DNA of 64,000 nt, taken from the NCBI GenBank assembly GCA_001566295.1, contig KQ964248.1:1488001-1552000 (forward strand). Direction: 5' to 3'. Position numbers and translations under genes: made by a program. This DNA comes from Microdochium bolleyi. Taxonomy: Eukaryota; Ascomycota; Sordariomycetes; Xylariales; Microdochiaceae. This document shows positions 44,429 through 56,804 of the stretch, in pieces (the stretch's first letter is position 1; each line of letters opens with the position of its first letter). The notes under the pieces are model-generated. The model saw nothing but the letters and a program-made list of their open reading frames with translations. It made no database searches and was not told the DNA's origin.

Positions 44429-47400
44429 CCTCATGTGGTTGCTGAGAGTTCATGGGGGTAGGATGACAGTGATCCGAGGAATTTACAGCTGTCGGTAGAA
44501 TATATAGAGACTTCAAATAGAAGGTGCCGAACAAAAAGAGGGAGTTCTAGCAAGTCCGTCCCCGGGCAGGGAGAGGGAGGATTGTATAACAGTCTAGCCT
44601 GCAGAGCGAGAGAGTCATGAAGGAAAAGAGAGAACTCGAATAAAAAATAAAAATTAGAATGGCACCGAAAAACAGAGTCTGAGAATGGTATTGCAGCGTC
44701 CGCCTCACAGCCTCGCCCAACTCTCCAGAGGGCGAGTCGCCCACAATTCTACGCAGACTGAACGTCCCCTATTGCCGAATAACCAGCCGGTCTTGTGCGA
44801 GATATTTGGGGGAGAGCGACAACCACGACAGCGAGAACCCAGTGACGCAGCAGCAGGGCCGGCCTTTCACGCACAATCTACATCTTTGACAGTGATATCC
44901 AGGTTCACGATCCCACTACGAGGTTCCCCCCCATCCGTCTTGTCGCCCTTCTCCCCCTTTTATTTTCTTCCCGCCCATCTTCCCTCCCATCTCGCCTGAC
45001 CGACCGGGGAATTTCCGAAGGGGGAATGGATTGCCCTGAAACGAGCCGCACATTCCCGGACTGCCCACGTGTGGTGGGAAAAAAATGACCGGCGTCGTTT
45101 GTCCCGCTCGGGGATCTAGTACCAGGCCCGCAGGCCACCTATTTCTGCCAGCGCTGCTTTCCGAGAACCCCTGAGAGGAGAGTTGCCGCCTCACGGAAGA
45201 AAGCATCCGGATCTCTCGCGCAGCAGCTTGAGGGAGGTACTTTTGCGGGTGGCTTGTCTGGTATACTGGGTGGCGCCAGTGCTAAGTAGATTGAAGCTGC
45301 TGGCTTGCACGAGATAACTCCAAGGGTCTTTGCGAGCCCGGCCAGTCGGGTGGTCGTGATCCAACGAGCTGATTTGTCGATAGGGCAGTGTGACGTTCCG
45401 CGCCGGCCCCAGCTCCTTGGAGGGCGATCTTCCAGAAGCGGGCCGAGTCGGTCATGCCTATCCCAAGGTTACTGGATATTTTGCATACTCGAGGGCTGTG
45501 CCGCGTGTCGTCCACACCCAGAAGTGTGTCGATCAGGGAGCGTCCCCATTTAGCCTGACAGAGAAAGGCTCCCCATGTGGCGCGGCCTGCCCCAAACACT
45601 CCGGTCTGCAGATCCCCAGCCGCCCGACATGCCTGGAGACTACGCGCTAGAAGGAAGGTCGTTTGGGAGCTATTCACACGTGAGGAAGTCGACCAAACCC
45701 TCATCCGTGAGGTACTCCGGGGTCCATATACGAAGGCCCGTGCTTCTGCTCAGCCGCCAAAGTCTCAGACTCCGAAGTAGAGCAGGTAAAGTGATTACAT
45801 GTCCGCTAGTGCCTAACGATAGCGTCGGAACCCAAAGAGGTTCACGCCTCCCTCATCTTACTACCCTCTCTGGTCCGCTAGCGGTAGCTCAGGGTCGAGT
45901 ACGATCGTTACAGCAGGTTACACGAGACACCATTTCTAAGCGTGAGTATGCTCCCACTTCCATGAGTCGCAGCGGAGCGTTGTCATGGAAGGGGCTAAGA
46001 AGGTTCTAAGGCGACTATCGTTTCTGGGCGAAGCCAAACTCGTGGCCTTGGGGAGCGGGATGTCACACCACCTGGATCTGCGCCAGGGACCTCCGGAGAA
46101 TGAGGAGTGGGGTCCCGACAGCACGCCGAGACGCGCGTACATTTCGAGCATGTGATTTGCAACTGCATCCCGGCGGTCCTCCTTGTCCAGTCCATATTGT
46201 ATGGGCTGCAGCATGGGTCTCGGTGCTGATATCGATGGTAGCACGCGGCATTGCCTGCGGAAAATTTCGCCTCGCCCTTGGTAAGCTTGCGTCCTCTGGC
46301 CCGATCTGACCGGCGATCTTTCGAGGTCACCACTGATGAAGCCTCAGGCTGCAGGGATTACCCAAGTCAAGATGAAGCAGTGGCGGTAAAGGACAAGCTT
46401 CACGCTATCAGCCGTAGCCCATCACACTCCAGCTGCGCTGCTGCGAACGCGGTCTATCCCGGAGCGACAATCGAAGTTAGCAGTTGCCAGGCAGTCTCCG
46501 CACCGAAGTTCCATAGGGGCCATCAAAACTTTCGACTCGAAAAGCTCCGCGACAGAATCAGTAAAGACGGCGAATGCACGCTAGTCACCGTGAATCAAGG
46601 ATCCACGTCTGATGCAGCGTCAGTTTGATCAAGAGGCAGGGCGATAGGCCCCTATTCATAGCCGACAACTATTGCATTGACCTCGCTGGCATAGTTGGTT
46701 ATTGCTACTGTGCACAGGAAGTCAGAAGCCATGTTTGGCTTCCCTGGAGGGTGTCCTCGTCCATCCGTTGGCTAGCAATCTCCTTTTATCAGAACACTGT
46801 GGCTAACGAGTGCGCTTCGAGAACTCTCATGCTTATCGATGGCGATGTGCATTTGCTGCCAAATGATAGCTGCAAGCCGCCGGTGCCTCTGCTGGAAAGA
46901 GGCGCCTGCGCCGCAGAGAAAGCAGCCAGTGAGTGCTAGTCGGGCGGTTCGCGCTTTGACTCAAACCTAAAACTCGGAACTTACATACATCAGGGATGTG
47001 CGCCGGCTCTAGCTCCATGGCCGCCAAAGGCTGTGGTCTCGTTTAGAGTGCGCTAAGGCTAGCATCGTCAAGCACATGGGTGTTACTGATCTGCTCGTCT
47101 GGGAGCACGCTATCGGCGAGTTAGGCAGGGAACCATGTCTTGAGCTGGTCGCAGACTTTTCCCCAATGTAGGTTCTGCAGCCCGGAGCATGTGCGTCAAA
47201 ATTGCCGCGTTTACTTTTGCCATCACATGTCTTGGAAAATGCATGACACGGTAGCTTGTGACCCTGCTGAAGGTGGCGAGAGCATCATATCGCGCCGAGG
47301 GGGAAGTTCAGAGATAGAGGGGTCGTTGATTTTGGAGGGCACAATGTGATGCGATCTCCCCAGCTTTGTGAACCATGTGACGCGTGATCGATGCTTGGGG

Positions 47401-47826
47401 ACATGGAAGCACAAAGAAAGCTATGTCCAGTTGTCTCCGTCGCATATCTCAACGCGTGATCATGGCGGCTTGGGTGGCTGAGATCGTCGGGTTTGCAGTG
47501 CATCTAGGTTAGATCGAGCCATACAATTCTGTCAAACGGCATTGGCAAACCTTGCTAGCTGGGCGCAAGTCTAGAACAGCCTCCCAGAAAGAGGCTTCGG
47601 CCAGGGATTGGTTACCAAGAGACCGGAAGGGTGGTCGCCAAGGACATGATCAATACCGTGGCGTAATCTGGGGAGATGGAGCAGCGGTCACGGTGGCGAG
47701 ATGGGCGACGGAAAAAGAGAACTGGAGATTGGTTGCGAGGTGGATCGGGACAGCCTGCCTGGCCTACAGGCATCCTCGTGGGTCAGGAGGAATAGCGTGT
47801 TGTTTCCTGGGGATGATCCTGTGGAC

Positions 47827-47860
47827 GAGGCGAGGCGAGGTGAGGTGAGGTGAGGTGAGG
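47827..47860. repeat. GAGGY pentanucleotide tandem repeat
   Basis: Seven head-to-tail GAGG(C/T) units, first with C and then with T at the fifth base. Confidence 0.9.
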
Positions 47861-47985
47861 GCGTCGATGTCGGCAGGCACCCTGCATGCTTGTGGTGGGG
47901 CACAACGACTGCTGCCCGTGCCTGCCAATTCCATTGGGAAAGCGTGCGTGCCTCAGCACTTTGGAGCAACTCCCAGGGTGCATTA

Positions 47986-48033
47986 CCAACACATGCACCA
48001 ACACATGCACCAACACCACCACCACCGCCACCA
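47986..48033. repeat. CAACACATGCAC and CCA/CAC tandem repeat
   Basis: Two and a half 12-bp units run into a CAC/CCA triplet tract. Non-coding by my reading. Confidence 0.85.
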
Positions 48034-49336
48034 ACAAATCCCCAACCGTGCAAGTCTTGTCTCCGGGTCCCTTCACGTTCCCGCCGTGCCGGCGATGCGC
48101 CAGACATGGTCCCATTGCAACCCCGACATTGTGTCGCATCAGTTTCCAGCCCGTTCCTCCAGCCTTTCCCCGGCCAGGGCCTCCCTGCTCAGTAGCCATG
48201 CTTCCCGAGCCCGCCAGCAGCGCTTGGCGGTCTTGGGTGTGATTGAGGTAACGCCTGGTTTCTGGGCTGCGTCCGCCTCACCTCCAGCTGCCTTTGCAGC
48301 TGCCCTGGAGATCTGCACCGCGAGAAGAGCCGCAGCAGATCATCCCGTGCTCTGTCGAGGCCGCCACATGACGCTGGCAAGCAACAGGAAAGCATCGCTC
48401 TGCGGATCCCGAGGACCGTTCTCGTCGCTGGTGGAAGCGGCGGGTGGCTCTGCAGATGCCGCTCTAGTCCCCATGGAGCTGCTGTAGCCACAGCCCAAAG
48501 TGCACCAGCACCCCCCCTCCCCATTGCCCATTTGATCCCCCACCACCGAGATCAACAGCGGTTCATCGCTACTTGGAAGCCAGGCCTCTGGACTTGTCGA
48601 CGGGATGTGTGCATGGAATGCAGTGAGCCGCACACGGGTTCGAGCTCGTCATACGAAGTAGAGCCTGGGTCGTGTCGGCGCACTCCGGCTGGTGCGGGCC
48701 CCGGGATCATCACCAAGGGGTCGGGCCTGTGGTGGCCCAGGGCTGCGGTCCTGCGGAGGCGGGACCCCTGGCCTAGCCGCGCCAACGATCCGCTCCCCTG
48801 TGCCTGCATGAACATCCCCGTTCCCCCGTTGCAGGCACGCCCCGGCCCAGAAGGACGCTCGACAGCCGTCCATGGATGAGGCCCGGTGCAGATGATTCCG
48901 GCTGGGCTCATCCTCCGCTGTTCAGTTCGGTACGAGCCAAGGGCATCTGCACAGTCCGGGCAGCAGCACACTCCCCTTTAGCATTCGTACGCCCCCTGCG
49001 AGCTGCCCACCCCGGCTCTCGCCCGGCTGCTTCTTCACTCCCGTCCATGATGCGGGTCCCTCGCCGAGGACTAAGTTACCTCAGGGTAAGCGTAAGTAAG
49101 GCAGGTACTGCGCAGGACCTGCGACTCGGGACCCGGGGCGGTTTTAGGGCAGCCCAGGTTCGCCCAGTGTGCTGCCCAAACAGGCTCGTTCGACTACATA
49201 TTCCCCTGTACCCCCGTCCGTGTAGGCAAGAGCCGAACTGCTGAACCAAATGCTACTTTCTTTTGTCGCCTGAAATCGAACGACTCGTGCCTCACAATCA
49301 GCGATCGACTCGGCCCGGCCGTGCCAGCTATCAGCC

Positions 49337-50985
49337 ATGGCGGCGCAAGATCCAACCGTTTCCACAGAGTCCAATGCCTCTGCACTGGTCGTTACGGCCT
49401 ATGTCATGCTGGCCTTGACGTGGATCTCAGTCATACTCCGCACCTATGTTCGTGGCTTCCTGACCAAAGGGTTCCTCGCCGACGACTGGTGGATGCTGGC
49501 TGCACAGGTAGGCCGCTCGATGTTCTGGATGCTGGCTCTCTGTGCCAGCATCACCAATGACGGCTTCTGACACACGGATTCGTTCTCTGCGCTGCAGGCA
49601 AACTTCACGGTCTCGTGTGCTTTCATCCTGCGCGGCTGCTTCTATGGTCTCGGGAGGCACAACAAGTCGCTCAGCGTGTATGACGAAGTCAACTCGATCA
49701 AGTGGCAGGCCCTCGCCACTGCCACCTACGTCCTCAACATGTGGCTCATCAAGATGAGCATCGGCATCTTTCTGCTCCGAATCGCGACATTGAAACGGTA
49801 CAGGTACACTCTGTATATCAGCATCAGCATCGTAGGCGTGTGGAGTCTGGTGCTCTTCTTCTGGAACATCTTCCAGTGCAACCCCGTGGAGGCGCAGTGG
49901 GACTACACGATATTGAGCAGCAACCCGAACGCGCGATGTGTCTCGGTTGACCAGGTCGTCAGCGCAGCGTATGCGCTCAGCGTCATGACCATCCTGTCCG
50001 ACTGGCTCTTCGCCCTCCTGCCGATCCCGATGGTCTGGAACGTCAAGATGAGCGTCCAGGCCAAGATGACCGTCATGGCTATCCTTGGCGTCGGCATCTT
50101 CGCCAGCGTCGCGACTCTGGTGCGCCTGAAGTACCTGGCCGATCTCACAGAGGTGGATGACATTTTGTGTAAGTGCTTCCTTCCCCGCCCCTCCATGGCC
50201 TGGCTTGATCCTCTACTTTCCAACCCTACGATCCGCACCGCATCTAACTCGACGACCACCGTGGTCTAACAGATGCGGGAACCAACGCCATGGTGTGGAC
50301 GCTGATCGAGCCCGCGCTCGCCATCATCGCGTCGAGCCTCGCAACCATCCGACCACTCCTACGAGCTTGGAACATCCGGGGCTTCCAGTCCACGGAGCGC
50401 TCGCGCTCTACGGGGTTCCGGTACGGGAAGCAGCCCTCCAGAAACGCAGGGCCGAACGGGATGCCCGGCTTCGGATCAGCAGACGTCACACTGGCCGATA
50501 TCGAGACAGGCCACGGCAAATCGGACGCCAGCAGGACGGCGAAGAATAACAACGGCGGCAACGACGACGAGATCAGCGCCAGCACGGGATCCTGGGGCAG
50601 CTCGAACAAGGGGCCCCACGTAATGAGCATAGTACAAGAGGCGGAAGAGAGGGAAGACGGCCAGCGGACAGCGGCCATTGCGACCACGGAGCCAGCGGGT
50701 CACAAGAAGACGCCAGCCTCGGGCATACAACGCGTGACGACCATTACTCAGACGACGATGACGACGGCGACGACCGGTGGCGGCGGGACCGCGGCGGCGA
50801 CGAACGGCCTCTCGTCCTACGGGACAGACCCGTCGCAGCAGCGCACGGGGAGCAGTTTCCAGGGCCAGACGTTCCTCGCGTCAGACCAGGGGTCCATAAG
50901 CAGCATCGAGCTCGCCAACATGCAGCCGCAAAACGCCGACGACGTGTCGCCACTGCCGCACGGGGCGTCGACGAGGCGGAGGTAG
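49337..50985 (+). CDS. Fungal rhodopsin-domain (PTH11-like) integral membrane protein
   Basis: Three exons: 49337-49507, 49598-50168, 50273-50985; 484 aa. About 270 N-terminal residues form seven hydrophobic segments: VVTAYVMLALTWISVILRTY, then around ANFTVSCAFI, TATYVLNMWLIKMSIGIFLL, YTLYISISIVGVWSLVLFFW, AAYALSVMTILSDWLFALLP, VMAILGVGIFASVATLVRL and AMVWTLIEPALAIIASSLAT. Typical family features are LRTYVR after TM1, DDWWM before TM2, the FQCNPVEAQWD loop with a conserved Cys, and DILYAGTNAMVWTLIEP. The C-terminal tail of about 200 residues is disordered, cytosolic and rich in Thr/Ser/Gly. The family is large in Sordariomycetes and includes Pth11-related receptors; no CFEM domain is present here. 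Ligand and function are unknown. Confidence 0.88.
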
Positions 50986-53900
50986 CACGTGTTTTGTTGA
51001 AAAAGTCATGACGGCTATGATACGTTCCCACTCTCAAATAGATAGCATCATAGAACCATTTTTTAAACCTCGAGCAATTGAGTCATGATACCCCCCCTTT
51101 CTGGCGGCGAAGCTATCTCTAAGCACGCATGGAAAAAACAGCAAGGCCCACGGCCGTCGCAGCTCGTCACACTGAAGCGGAGTTCAGTTTCCTCGTTTCT
51201 TCCACTTTCTCCCAAACCCCGGCCGCCATCACGAATGCGAGTCAGCTTCATTAACATGGGAAAGCGTCGGCAGCGATTCGTGCGCTGAGGACCGATTGAC
51301 CACGCGTGTAGGCAATCAAATATGGAGAAACAGGGTATGTAACCCTGGGTTGGTTTACGGAAGAAATTTCCATCAATATGCCCTAGAAGACAGGATAGAA
51401 GGCGTCAATTATCTCTTGTCATCTAGGACGCCGCCACGGAAGCCGGGATGCCAACCGCCCGGGCAGAATTCAGTCATGGATGAGATGAACAGCGTCGCAT
51501 TGGACTGTCCGTGCGACGGGTGGCCGCCCCGCCCGGGTAATACCTGATCCCCAGCAACAGGGCGAGCTGACTGTTGGGATGCTGGCCGTAAGTTTGCAGG
51601 GATGTGCTTCATCTTCAATCGCCAAATACCGAGCATGGGTGAGCTTTGATGATTATGTACTTTGTTGAACCTTTTGTGCGGAACAGAAGGCATGCTCCTG
51701 TCAATGGAAAACCCCAACTGTCTTGCCGTGGGGCCTCAGCAGAAGGGAGTCATGGGAACGAGACTTTTTGGGCAGACTGGCCATTCGCTGACCGTGAGGC
51801 ACGTCTGCTCGTGTGCACGCTTTGCCAGTACATTGTGTGGGATATATATGCAAGGATTCTCTATGCGACCGGTGTGACGACAGCGGGACGCGGGGCGGGG
51901 ACAATGTCGAATGGCGCCTAGCACACAATATGTTGAAACCACCTACATATACGCGTATGCGGGCTGTCAAGAGGTCCGAGGGAGAGGGGTGTGGTCAGCA
52001 GCATCTTGGCGGGATGCTGCAGGTACCACGGCCCACTGCGCTTCGTGGTTGGCGGAATCGATCCAAGCCTGCAGGGCTGAAAGGCTGACGACGACGTGCC
52101 TTGCAGGGGCCAGCCGAGGATCAGGAACCCCTGTGGGTGCTCAAACGTGTTGGCCGGGATTGCGCCCGTCACAAATGGCATCCAATGCATGACAACAATC
52201 TGATTCAGCCTGATTAGGTTCGCCAGTGATTCGAGCGGGCATGGCTTTGCTGCTGGGGCTTCCTGAGAAGAGTTTGGAAGCGTGCCGCGGTGTCCCACGG
52301 CGACTTAGGTGGTACGGCAATCAGATGCGTGCGAGATTCGGTAGGGGTCTCAGGAGTCGACTTCTCTTGGACGTGCATGGTGAAGCCAAAGTGCCGTACC
52401 GCTGTGCCGGTCTCATTGCCGAGCAGACACCCGAGAGCCTGGCCCCGGCGTCGCAGACGTGCCAAGTGTTACGCAAGCGGCTGGTCCAAATTGTCGACCT
52501 ATAGATGGCGAGGACCCTGGATTTCTCGAACCCGCAGTAAGCCATGGCTGATTATCTTGACAAGGAAGCTTCGGACTGGCAGACAAGTCCTACCGGAACT
52601 CGGCCGTAGGGCTGTGGGCAAGGGTCCCCTATGCGTAGCTGCGGTGAAGAAAGCGAGGGCGGGGGCTCGTATGATTGATCAGTCAAGGGCCGTAAAGGAA
52701 AAGGCACAGTGTGATATCGGTGTCCCTTTGGCCGATGCCCTCGGATGCTGTTGTGGGTTGAGATGGGGAACGCGTGGGTATTTGGCGTAGACAACGCCAG
52801 AGATCGCCTAGCTGGGAGTTGTGAACAAGATTCACTTTTCCTGCTGTGACCTTGGCCAAGGCATACGGGCGTCAAATGCATGTCATGGCAGCGTTGACAG
52901 CTCGGACAGCCCCTTCCAACTGCCGCGTCTGAGAGGCTGCACCTGCGAACAACAAGCTTCCCAACACTCGGCTGTTGCGACAATGGATGGTCAGCAACCT
53001 CAGTTGTTGGCAGCAGGGCGGCCGCCGTCACGCTCAGCTGCAGAGTCTTGCTTCGACTGACCAAATTCGGCCTGAGCCAATCGATCCGCAGACAGCCATC
53101 GTCGACGAATCGACCTCGCGTCAGCACTGGCCTGTTGCTCGGCTATGCAATCCAAATGGGCTCGGATGCTGCCCTACTCGGCTCCCGAGGTCCGCAGTCG
53201 CCAGTCGGCAAGGCACCTCTCGACCAGGTTGGACGAAAACCGACATCGGCGAGAATCTGTCAATAGTCACCAGGGTACACGATGTGCAAAGGCTGCCGAG
53301 GCGACCTAGGTGAATCAACCCAAGCCCACGTTATGTTGGAGCCCGCGTGTCGGCCGATCATAATCGACAGTTGGCGGCTTCCAATCGCGATCCAGGTACC
53401 CGAAACTCTATTGCTGTCGCTTCCATCTCAATGAATCACATGTCCGGTTACGGCCCCAAAGCAGTGGCTGACTCAGCTCGGCAGGGCCTGGCAGGGGACA
53501 GCACGGGTGACGCCACAGTCCGCAGTCACTGACACTGAGGCTGGTGTGCTCCGAGTTGCACCAAGAGCACGTGGCACCGCAGCCGGGAGCCCTCTTCATT
53601 GGCTGCAGCCAGCCTTTTGCTTTTAGCCGCCGCCAGCGAACTTTTCAGCCACACCTCCCACCTCGCTCTCTTTTCCTCCGGCGGCTCGAGGCAATCACCC
53701 GCAGCCACGAGAAGAAAAAGTGGCAGGCAACCTTGAAAGACTCCCGAGACACTCTGATCTCTCTCTTGGATGCCGGCTTCACAGATGCATTGCTTTTTCC
53801 TGAGCCAAGAGTCTGTGCAAAGGTGTTCCCGCCTGGACTTTCCTACTACGTAATCCCTCGCAAGGCGCCATTCGGCTTCTGCCAGCTCCAGCTCCACCCC

Positions 53901-54105
53901 AGATTCCGGCTGGCCACCGATTTAACCCCGACCTCGCCCCTGTCGAGCTAGCAAAAGCTGCAAATCCGGGAAATCTGGGGTCATCAGGTCGAAAATCACG
54001 CGTCCTTGCCAAACGTCGCTACCAGCACCGAGACGCAACCTCGCGCACACATCGACTGGTCCTGTTGTCAACCGCACAAGTGCTGAAGAGCCCAATCTCG
54101 ACATC
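50986..54105. other. Intergenic region upstream of the aspartate/glutamate carrier
   Basis: 3.1 kb with no supported gene. The part from about 53.6 kb to the ATG is pyrimidine-rich and probably promoter and leader of the carrier gene. No repeats of note. Confidence 0.55.
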
Positions 54106-56350
54106 ATGTCCGTCAAAGCGGCCACCGTCACCGAGGCGGTCAAAGAGAGCCTCGTCGGCTCCGACGAGTCCGACAAGCTCTCCGCCCCAGTCCGTGCCAT
54201 TTTCGTCGCCAACGCCAAGCGGGACGATGCCGGCGAGCTGTACATGGGTCCCGAGGAGTTCATCGAGGCCATTGCTCCTACGGAAGAGGACTACGTGAGT
54301 ATTTCTTGAAGTAGCCGGACCGAGGTCGGTGACCAACGCGGGGTCGTAGCTGACGTGTTATTTGTTGTGGGCATGTAGCACAAGATCCAGCGCGACCAGT
54401 ACAGCATCCTCTTCAGCGTCGCCGACCGCAAGGGAGTCGGCAAGGTGACCCTCGCCGACTGGGCTGCCTTTGAAAATATCCTCAGCAAGCCAGATGCCGA
54501 GTACGAAATCGCATTCCGCCTCTTCGACACCGCGCGCAACGGCTCCGTGAAATACGAGGACTTCCGCCGCCTGTACGAGCTTAACAAAGGACCTCAGAAC
54601 ATCCCCTTTGACTGGGACTGCCAATGGGCCAAGCTTTACATTGGCGACAAGAGCAAGCGTCATGTCCTGACGTACCAGGAATTCTCGCAGATGCTGCGGG
54701 GCTTGCAGGGCGAGCGCATCCGTCAAGCGTTCCTCCTTTGCGACAAGGATGGTGATGGGTACGTTGAGCCTGAGGACTTCGCGAGAATCATCCGCGAGAC
54801 TGCTAAGCACAAGCTCTCGGATCACGTCCTCGAGAACCTCACAACGCTGTGCAACATCTCCACGAGCAGCAGGATATCCTACGCCAACGTCCGGGCGTTC
54901 CAGAACATGATCAAGGAGATGGACCTCGTTGAGCTTATCCTGCGCGGAGCTTGCCGCAAGAGCACAGATGGCAAGATCACCCGCTCGGAGTTCTTGAACG
55001 AGGCGGCTAGGATCACCAGGTTCTCGCTCTTCACGCCCATGGAGGCCGACATTCTCTTCCACTTTGCCAGTCTGGACGAGCCGTCCGGTCGCCTTAGTCT
55101 CAGCGACTTTTCCAAAGTCCTGGATCCTTCTTGGACCAATAGAGGCATTGCTGCTGAGTCGGAAGACTCGGTGATGGGCGCGGCGAAGTCAAAGTCGGCG
55201 TCAGTGCTGAAGAAGGCCGCCGAGTCCGGTTACAATTTTGGTCTCGGAAGTTTGGCTGGTGCGTTTGGTGCCTTCATGGTGTACCCCATCGATCTCGTCA
55301 AGACACGCCTGCAGAACCAGAGAGGTGCCGACCCTGGACAGCGCCTCTACAAGAACTCCATAGACTGCTTCCGGAAGGTCATCGCCAACGAAGGTTTCCG
55401 CGGCCTGTACTCCGGAGTCTTGCCCCAGCTCGTGGGCGTTGCTCCCGAGAAGGCCATCAAGCTGACTGTCAATGACCTCGTTCGTGGGTACTTCACGGAC
55501 AAGAAGAGTGGCCAGATCAAGCTGCCTTACGAGATCATCGCCGGTGGCTCCGCCGGCATGTGTCAAGTCGTAAGTCACCAGAGCTGGATTGTTTGCTGCG
55601 ATTGTGAATACTAGCTAACTCCTGCTCCAGGTCTTCACCAACCCCCTCGAGATTGTCAAGATCCGCCTGCAGGTCCAGGGAGAGATGGCCAAGGTCGCAG
55701 GCGCACAGAAGCGCTCTGCAATGTGGATCGTCAAGAACCTGGGTCTTGCCGGTCTGTACAAGGGCGCATCAGCATGCCTTCTCCGCGACGTTCCTTTCTC
55801 CGCCATCTACTTCCCTTCGTACAGCCACCTGAAGAAGAACGTCTTCGGCGAGTCGCCAACCAAGAAGCTGGGCGTCCTGCAACTGCTCACAGCCGGTGCC
55901 ATTGCCGGTATGCCCGCCGCCTACCTGACGACACCGTGCGACGTCATCAAGACGCGCCTCCAGGTCGAGGCTCGCAAGGGCGACACAAGCTACACCGGCC
56001 TCCGCCACTGCGCCCAGACCATCTGGAAGGAGGAGGGCTTCAAGGCTTTCTTCCGCGGCGGCCCTGCTCGTATCTTCCGATCGTCACCTCAGTTTGGTTT
56101 CACCCTCGCCGCGTACGAAGTCCTGCAGAGCGTCATCCCCTTCCCTGGAAAGGCCAAGACGGAACAGGTCCACACCGGTGTTGCCGATGCTGTGGGCACC
56201 CTGACCCCCAGAGCCGACACGTCCTCGCCTCACTACCGCAGCCGGAATGCGCTCAAGCTCATCCTCGACATTGACGAGGACTTTGGCAAGGTCCGCGTGC
56301 CGAACCAGCAAGCCTGGAGCACCGTTCCCAGGTTCAGCGCCAGCTCGTAG
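54106..56350 (+). CDS. AGC1: Mitochondrial calcium-regulated aspartate/glutamate carrier (aralar/citrin type)
   Basis: Three exons: 54106-54294, 54379-55569, 55631-56350; 699 aa. The N-terminal half (1-330) is an EF-hand domain facing the intermembrane space; the best-preserved loop is DKDGDGYVEPED, and others such as FDTARNGSVKYEDF are degenerate. The C-terminal half holds three mitochondrial-carrier repeats with the signatures PIDLVKTRLQ, PLEIVKIRLQ and PCDVIKTRLQ, about 92-97 residues apart. A conserved tail follows. It exchanges matrix aspartate for cytosolic glutamate and a proton across the inner membrane and feeds the malate-aspartate shuttle. Unlike budding yeast Agc1, this form keeps the regulatory domain, as is usual in filamentous fungi. 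The second intron lies within CQV-VFTNPLEIV. Complete and normal in length. Confidence 0.95.
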
Positions 56351-56804
56351 GGCGGGTGTCTGCAAAGCTTGTGGATGGGATGATTTGGTTTCTTACCATC
56401 TGTTGCAAAAAAAAGAAAAGAAAAGATCATGGCGTGTGCATTGGGGGTACATCTGGCGTTTCATGGCGGTACTGCGACTTTCTAGGCCTTTTTTTTTGAT
56501 TTTTGCTGGCCATGTGTAATAACAAGAGGGGGATTCTCCATTTCGCTTCACAGTCTGTCTGCGAGAATCATAGTTTGCTGCGTGCCTCATTGGGACCGGG
56601 CGGTTAGACTTCAATTGGTGGTGATTCCTCCGGGTATACCCATATAGACCGTTTATAGAAACACACGAGTCTCGCTTTTTTTAGATCTCGAAGTGCGGGC
56701 TGGGCGTTCGGCGCGTGGGTTGGTTCTGCCTGCCTTGATTGAGTTTGCCGTTTCCAGAGGTGCCACTCGGGCGCAGCTTCTTGTCCACATGCTTTTCGTC
56801 AGGC
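56351..56804. other. Convergent 3' region between carrier and 2EXR-like gene
   Basis: 3' flanks of two convergent genes, with A-rich and T-rich runs at about 56408-56430 and 56490-56500. No gene seen. Confidence 0.6.

Larger units (their letters stand above)
43883..49336. other. 5.4-kb region without a supported gene
   Basis: The longest gene-free stretch in the window. ORFs are short, unordered and without similarity. I saw no transposase, integrase, reverse transcriptase or terminal repeats. Composition shifts: 44.2-44.7 kb is purine- and A-rich with a (GA)n tract at 44414-44428. The 45.2-47.5 kb part is more balanced than the genes. At 47.8-49.3 kb it is GC-rich with simple repeats. It could hold decayed elements or non-coding RNAs. 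Confidence 0.5.

Noticed and set aside
47140..47349. Short plus-strand frame with a MYND-like pattern of Cys and His (CRFC...YFCHHMSWKMHDTVAC)
   Set aside because: It has no ATG at its start, no continuation on either side, and the spacing fits a MYND finger only partly. Too weak to call, though a decayed MYND exon is possible.
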